Positions 60,710 through 64,000 of a stretch of DNA of 64,000 bases are shown in pieces. Under the pieces are notes generated by a model that saw only the letters and a program-made list of their open reading frames with translations, was not told the DNA's origin and did no database searches. The first letter of the stretch is position 1. Every line of letters begins with the position of its first letter. This DNA is from an uncultured Oscillospiraceae bacterium (GTDB taxonomy: Bacteria > Bacillota > Clostridia > Oscillospirales > Oscillospiraceae): the NCBI GenBank assembly GCA_934546685.1, contig CAKTEB010000001.1:1-64000 (forward strand). The letters run 5' to 3'. The translations under genes and the position numbers were made by a program.

Positions 60710-61726
60710 ATGTCTGTTCTGCTTACAGGCGGAGCCGGATTCATCGGCTCCCATACGGCGGTGGAGATGATCCACGCCGGATATGAGGTCGTCATTGCCG
60801 ATGATCTCTCCAACGCCAGCCCCAAGGTCTTAGACCGTATCGAGACCATCACCGGGGTCAAGCCCAAGTTCTATACCATCGATGTGGCGGACAAGGCCGC
60901 CATGCGTCAGCTGTTTCAGGAGAACCAGATCGACGCAGTGATCCACTTCGCCGGCTATAAATGCGTCCCTGAGAGCACCAAGCTCCCCATCAAATACTAT
61001 CGGAACAACCTGGACACCGCTCTGACCACCCTGGAGGTCATGGAGGAGTTCGGCTGCAAGGCCATCGTATTCTCCTCCTCCGCCACGGTCTACGGCGAGA
61101 AGAACGTGGCCCCCTTCACCGAGGATATGCCCACCGGCATAGCCACCAACCCCTACGGAACCACCAAGCTGATGATCGAGCAGATCCTCACGGATGCCTG
61201 CAAGGCTGACGACAAGCTCTCCGCTGTGCTGCTCCGGTACTTCAACCCCATCGGCGCCCATCCCTCGGGCCTCATGGGTGAGGCTCCCAACGGCATTCCC
61301 AACAACCTGATGCCCTACATCACCCAGGTGGCCATCGGCCAGCGGGACCATCTGTCCGTGTACGGCAGCGACTACCCCACCCCCGACGGCACCGGCGTCC
61401 GGGACTATATCCATGTGGTGGACCTGGCCCTGGGCCATGTAAAGGCCGTGGATTATGCCATGAAGCACACCGGCGCGGAGCCCATCAATCTGGGCACCGG
61501 CAAGGGCAGCAGCGTTCTGGACGTGGTGCATGCCTTTGAGGCCGCCAGCGGCGTGAAGATCCCCCTGGAGATCACCGACCGCCGCCCCGGCGATATCGCC
61601 ACCTGCTACGCAGGCGCCCAAAAGGCCAAGGAGCTGCTGGGCTGGGAGGCCAAATATAACCTCTCCGATATGTGCGCCCACTCCTGGAACTGGCAGAAGA
61701 ACAACCCCAAGGGGTACGACGACTAA
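60710..61726 (+). CDS. galE: UDP-glucose 4-epimerase
   Basis: 338 residues, standard length. Interconverts UDP-glucose and UDP-galactose. NAD-binding TGGAGFIGSHT at the N-terminus, catalytic Ser in FSSSATVYG with Tyr in PYGTTKL (YxxxK). Start ATG at 60710 after AAAGGAGA. It would supply UDP-galactose for the glf product used in the polysaccharide operon. Single gene with terminator; no galK or galT nearby. Confidence 0.95.
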   Translation: MSVLLTGGAGFIGSHTAVEMIHAGYEVVIADDLSNASPKVLDRIETITGVKPKFYTIDVADKAAMRQLFQENQIDAVIHFAGYKCVPESTKLPIKYYRNNLDTALTTLEVMEEFGCKAIVFSSSATVYGEKNVAPFTEDMPTGIATNPYGTTKLMIEQILTDACKADDKLSAVLLRYFNPIGAHPSGLMGEAPNGIPNNLMPYITQVAIGQRDHLSVYGSDYPTPDGTGVRDYIHVVDLALGHVKAVDYAMKHTGAEPINLGTGKGSSVLDVVHAFEAASGVKIPLEITDRRPGDIATCYAGAQKAKELLGWEAKYNLSDMCAHSWNWQKNNPKGYDD

Positions 61727-61738
61727 TTTAGAAAACGC

Positions 61739-61778
61739 GCTCCGCCTGAACCGATTTGGTTCGGGCGGAGCTTTGTTC
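61739..61778. terminator. shared convergent terminator
   Basis: 14-bp stem with one T-G pair (61739-61752 with 61758-61771), GATTT loop, then TTTGTTCT; GCGTTTTCT on the opposite side. Confidence 0.85.
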
Positions 61779-61784
61779 TATATG

Positions 61785-63899
61785 TCACAGATTGCAGGCC
61801 GCGGTATAGCCGGTAAACATGGCATGGCGGATGGTTCCATGGGTGGTCTGGCCATCCGCTTTATTTGCGCCGTCGCCGCCGGGGCCGCCCTGGAGTGTCT
61901 CAAAGGACAGGAGGTTCGCGTCTCCCGCCACATAGAACTCCGGGGTTCTTCCGGCAAAGGCATAGCATTCCTCCACCAGGCCATCTCGGCCAGCGGAGAC
62001 CACAACGCTGTCAAAGGCCAGCGTGCCCCGCTCAGTTCTGGGGGGCTCCTTGGGCGCTTCGGGCATCCTAGCGGGGCCAGGCATGGGCGGCATATCGTCG
62101 GGATTGCCCATGGGCATCATGGGCTCCGGCGCACCGTAGGTGATCGTGTAGTTCAGGGTGCCGTTTTCAATGGAATCTGTCTGACAGTTCGTGAGGATCG
62201 TCAGGTTCTCCCGGCCCTTGAGGATCTCCTCAAAGGCCCCCTTGCTGTGGGCGTTGTAGTCGTGAGCCGCCTGACGGTTTCGGGTCAGCAGCGTCACGGT
62301 ATGGCCGTGATCCAAAAGATAAAAGGCCGTGTCCACAGCGGTCATAGCACCGCCAACAACGGCAACATGCTTCCCCAGCTCGGCCTCATGGCCGAACACA
62401 TCCATAGGCGTCCAAACCTTGACGCTCTCCGCCACCGGCATAGGCGCTGCCTTGGGCCGTGCGCCGCAGGCGGCGATCACCGCGTCAAAGTCCTCCAGCA
62501 TCTCAGGCTCTGCTTTTGTCCCCAGCCTCACCTGCACCGTGGACTTCTCCAGCTGCCGGATCAGGTATTCCTTAAAGTCATGGAGGGACCATTTGCAGGG
62601 AAGGTAGTCCGCATGCCGCAGCTGGCCGCCCAGGGAAGCAGACTGTTCAAACAGCGTGACCTGATGGCCTCGCTGGGCCGCGGTAATGGCCGCCTCCATG
62701 CCTGCCGGTCCGCCGCCGATGACGGCCACCCGCTTCTCGGCTCTGGGTGCCGAGAACATATGGTCCCAGACCTCCTGCAAGCCGATCTTAGGATTCACCG
62801 CACAGTAGGCCTGATGGCAGTTGTCGCAGTGGATGCAGGGCCGCACATCCTCGCCCCGGCCCTCCAGCAGCTTCACACCGTACTCCTCGTCGCAGATAAA
62901 GGCCCGGGCCATGGCCACCAGATCCGTCTTTCCTTCTGCAATAAACCGCTCAATGAGATCAAGATCCTGGAAACCGCCCACGGGGGCGCAGAGGCCCCTG
63001 ATCCCAGCCGCCTTAAAGGCCGCGGCGTACTCCAGATTGGTGGGATTCTCCTTGGGTGAGGTATAGTGGCTGGCGTGGGTCATATCGCCGGTCCAGGCCC
63101 GGATCTGGAAAATGTCCACCAGGCCCTCGCAGAGCTTACAGTACCGAAGGAAATCCTCCTTGGTATAGCCTCCCTCTGGGAACTCCCGACCAGAGATCTG
63201 GATCTCAATGGGGAAATCCTGGCCGCAGACCTTCTTGATCTCCCGAAACAGCTCCAGGGTCAGACGGGCCCGGTTCTCGAAGCTGCCGCCATACTCGTCC
63301 TTCCGCTGGTTGAACACCGGGGACAGGGATTTTGCCAGAATAGAGGCATCATAGCTCATGTAGATGTTCACCATATCGAAGCCAATGGCCTGAAGCTGCT
63401 GACATCGGCGAGCAAAGCGCTCGATAAACTGCCGAATCTCCTCCCTGGTCATACCGGGCAGCGGCTTGCCGTCCCGGCCCAGGATGCACTCTGGGCCGCC
63501 CCGGAGCACAGAGTCTGGGATCACAGACATATCGTAGATATCCGAAATGGCCTTGTCGGCCGGCACATAGATCATAGTGGAGGCCGAGGCCACGGAGCCA
63601 TGGGCGTGGATCCGGTCGATCATCCGCCGGAAGCAGCGCTTCACATGCCGATCCTCCATATTGAAGTCGCTGGTAAACATCTGATGGGGATCGCAGTCCC
63701 GGAACATGCCCGGGGCGCATGTAACGATGGCCGCGCCGTTCTTCGCCAAAGAAGCCGCGAAGTTGATGGTCTGCTCTGTGGGCCAGGTCTGTGGGCCCTG
63801 TATTCCCTCTGGAATGCACTTGGAGTTGATGAGCCGATTCTTCAGCACCAGATTCCCCACTCGGATGGGTGAGAGAATGTGGGCGTAACGATGATCCAT
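61785..63899 (-). CDS. OYE-type iron-sulfur flavoenzyme, copy 2, with PPMPG insert
   Basis: 704 residues. Same architecture as copy 1: FMN barrel (1-about 345) with the canonical DEYGGSFENRARL, 4Fe-4S cysteines CIHCDNC and Cys four residues on, FAD/NAD module at VAVIGGGPAGMEAA, and a second motif VAVVGGAMTAVDTAFYL. Near residues 590-625 an insert rich in Pro and Met (MMPMGNPDDMPPMPG) sits in the NAD(P)H domain, absent from copy 1. ATG after GAAGGA. Expected to reduce C=C bonds of enoates, dienoyl-CoA or enones with NAD(P)H under anaerobic conditions; substrate unknown. Confidence 0.87.
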   Translation of the reverse strand: MDHRYAHILSPIRVGNLVLKNRLINSKCIPEGIQGPQTWPTEQTINFAASLAKNGAAIVTCAPGMFRDCDPHQMFTSDFNMEDRHVKRCFRRMIDRIHAHGSVASASTMIYVPADKAISDIYDMSVIPDSVLRGGPECILGRDGKPLPGMTREEIRQFIERFARRCQQLQAIGFDMVNIYMSYDASILAKSLSPVFNQRKDEYGGSFENRARLTLELFREIKKVCGQDFPIEIQISGREFPEGGYTKEDFLRYCKLCEGLVDIFQIRAWTGDMTHASHYTSPKENPTNLEYAAAFKAAGIRGLCAPVGGFQDLDLIERFIAEGKTDLVAMARAFICDEEYGVKLLEGRGEDVRPCIHCDNCHQAYCAVNPKIGLQEVWDHMFSAPRAEKRVAVIGGGPAGMEAAITAAQRGHQVTLFEQSASLGGQLRHADYLPCKWSLHDFKEYLIRQLEKSTVQVRLGTKAEPEMLEDFDAVIAACGARPKAAPMPVAESVKVWTPMDVFGHEAELGKHVAVVGGAMTAVDTAFYLLDHGHTVTLLTRNRQAAHDYNAHSKGAFEEILKGRENLTILTNCQTDSIENGTLNYTITYGAPEPMMPMGNPDDMPPMPGPARMPEAPKEPPRTERGTLAFDSVVVSAGRDGLVEECYAFAGRTPEFYVAGDANLLSFETLQGGPGGDGANKADGQTTHGTIRHAMFTGYTAACNL

Positions 63900-63923
63900 A
63901 ATGATTCCTTCCCTTCTTGCGAA

Positions 63924-63972
63924 TTCTAACGAGTTATAATGAAATCATACTGCCTTTTTTGCCCCGGTGCAA
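63924..63972 (-). promoter_or_regulatory. promoter of OYE copy 2
   Basis: Minus strand TTGCAC, 17 bases, TATGAT (63967-63972, 63944-63949). Just downstream the imperfect inverted repeat TTATAAC-2-GTTAGAA (63924-63939) may be an operator; its right arm continues as GTTAGAATTCG, also found at the MaoC-like promoter. Nothing else is seen from 63973 to 64000. Confidence 0.6.
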
Positions 63973-64000
63973 CGGGACAAATGTGCCGCCCCCCCATCGG

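Overview
The window looks like chromosomal DNA of a Gram-positive, GC-rich anaerobic gut Clostridia, most likely of the Oscillospiraceae (Flavonifractor/Intestinimonas/Lawsonibacter-like). This is inferred from strong AGGAGG-type ribosome binding sites with frequent TTG/GTG starts, SLH-domain and lipobox surface proteins, a membrane pyrophosphatase, an HPr-like protein lacking the active-site histidine, two flavin enoate reductases of the BaiCD/FadH type, and the absence of any oxygen-dependent pathway. No tRNA, rRNA, IS element, prophage or CRISPR array was seen.

Layout. 0.1-5.1 kb: a membrane-anchored beta-helix surface protein, a miniature substrate-binding lipoprotein and a lipoprotein with a duplicated domain. 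5.1-15.7 kb: a 12-gene minus-strand operon for a cell-surface polysaccharide (GtrA, TadA, RfbA, priming sugar transferase, Glf, DUF4422, LicD, TagD, GT2, Wzy-like, Wzx-like, acyltransferase), read from one promoter near 15.69 kb. 15.8-19.1 kb: a DUF2207-like membrane protein and murA. 19.2-25.9 kb: a signal-less paralogue of the beta-helix protein, a MaoC-like double-hotdog protein, an OYE-type iron-sulfur flavoenzyme, and deoB, which is divergent from a small flavin-binding protein. 26.5-30.6 kb: an operon joining an ABC-2 (export-type) transporter to an import-type substrate-binding lipoprotein. 30.7-41.3 kb: LemA-like protein, MATE pump, hppA, a small unknown protein, a VanY-like D,D-carboxypeptidase, a second large binding lipoprotein and an SLH-anchored M14 carboxypeptidase. 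41.3-44.9 kb: AraC regulator, MATE and diacylglycerol-kinase-like operon. 45.0-50.3 kb: a complete BMP/Nup-type nucleoside ABC importer. 50.4-56.7 kb: an alpha/beta hydrolase and a MarR-controlled heterodimeric ABC exporter with an SDR. 56.7-63.9 kb: HAD phosphatase, SpoU methyltransferase, mtaB, HPr-like protein, a small unknown, galE and a second OYE-type enzyme.

How the parts fit. Two themes stand out. First, cell-surface work: the polysaccharide operon with galE and glf (UDP-galactose to UDP-galactofuranose) and TagD/LicD (CDP-glycerol synthesis and probable phosphoglycerol decoration), plus surface peptidases. Second, a scattered set of proteins (both beta-helix proteins, the MaoC-like protein and the second OYE enzyme) carries Pro/Met/Gly-rich linkers with a recurring PPMPG-like core. 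The MaoC-like and OYE genes, with deoB, also share promoter sequence elements. Together they are the best candidate here for an undescribed functional module. Three substrate-binding lipoproteins of one family, one of them reduced to its C-terminal lobe and one coupled to an export-type ABC system, are the other unusual feature.
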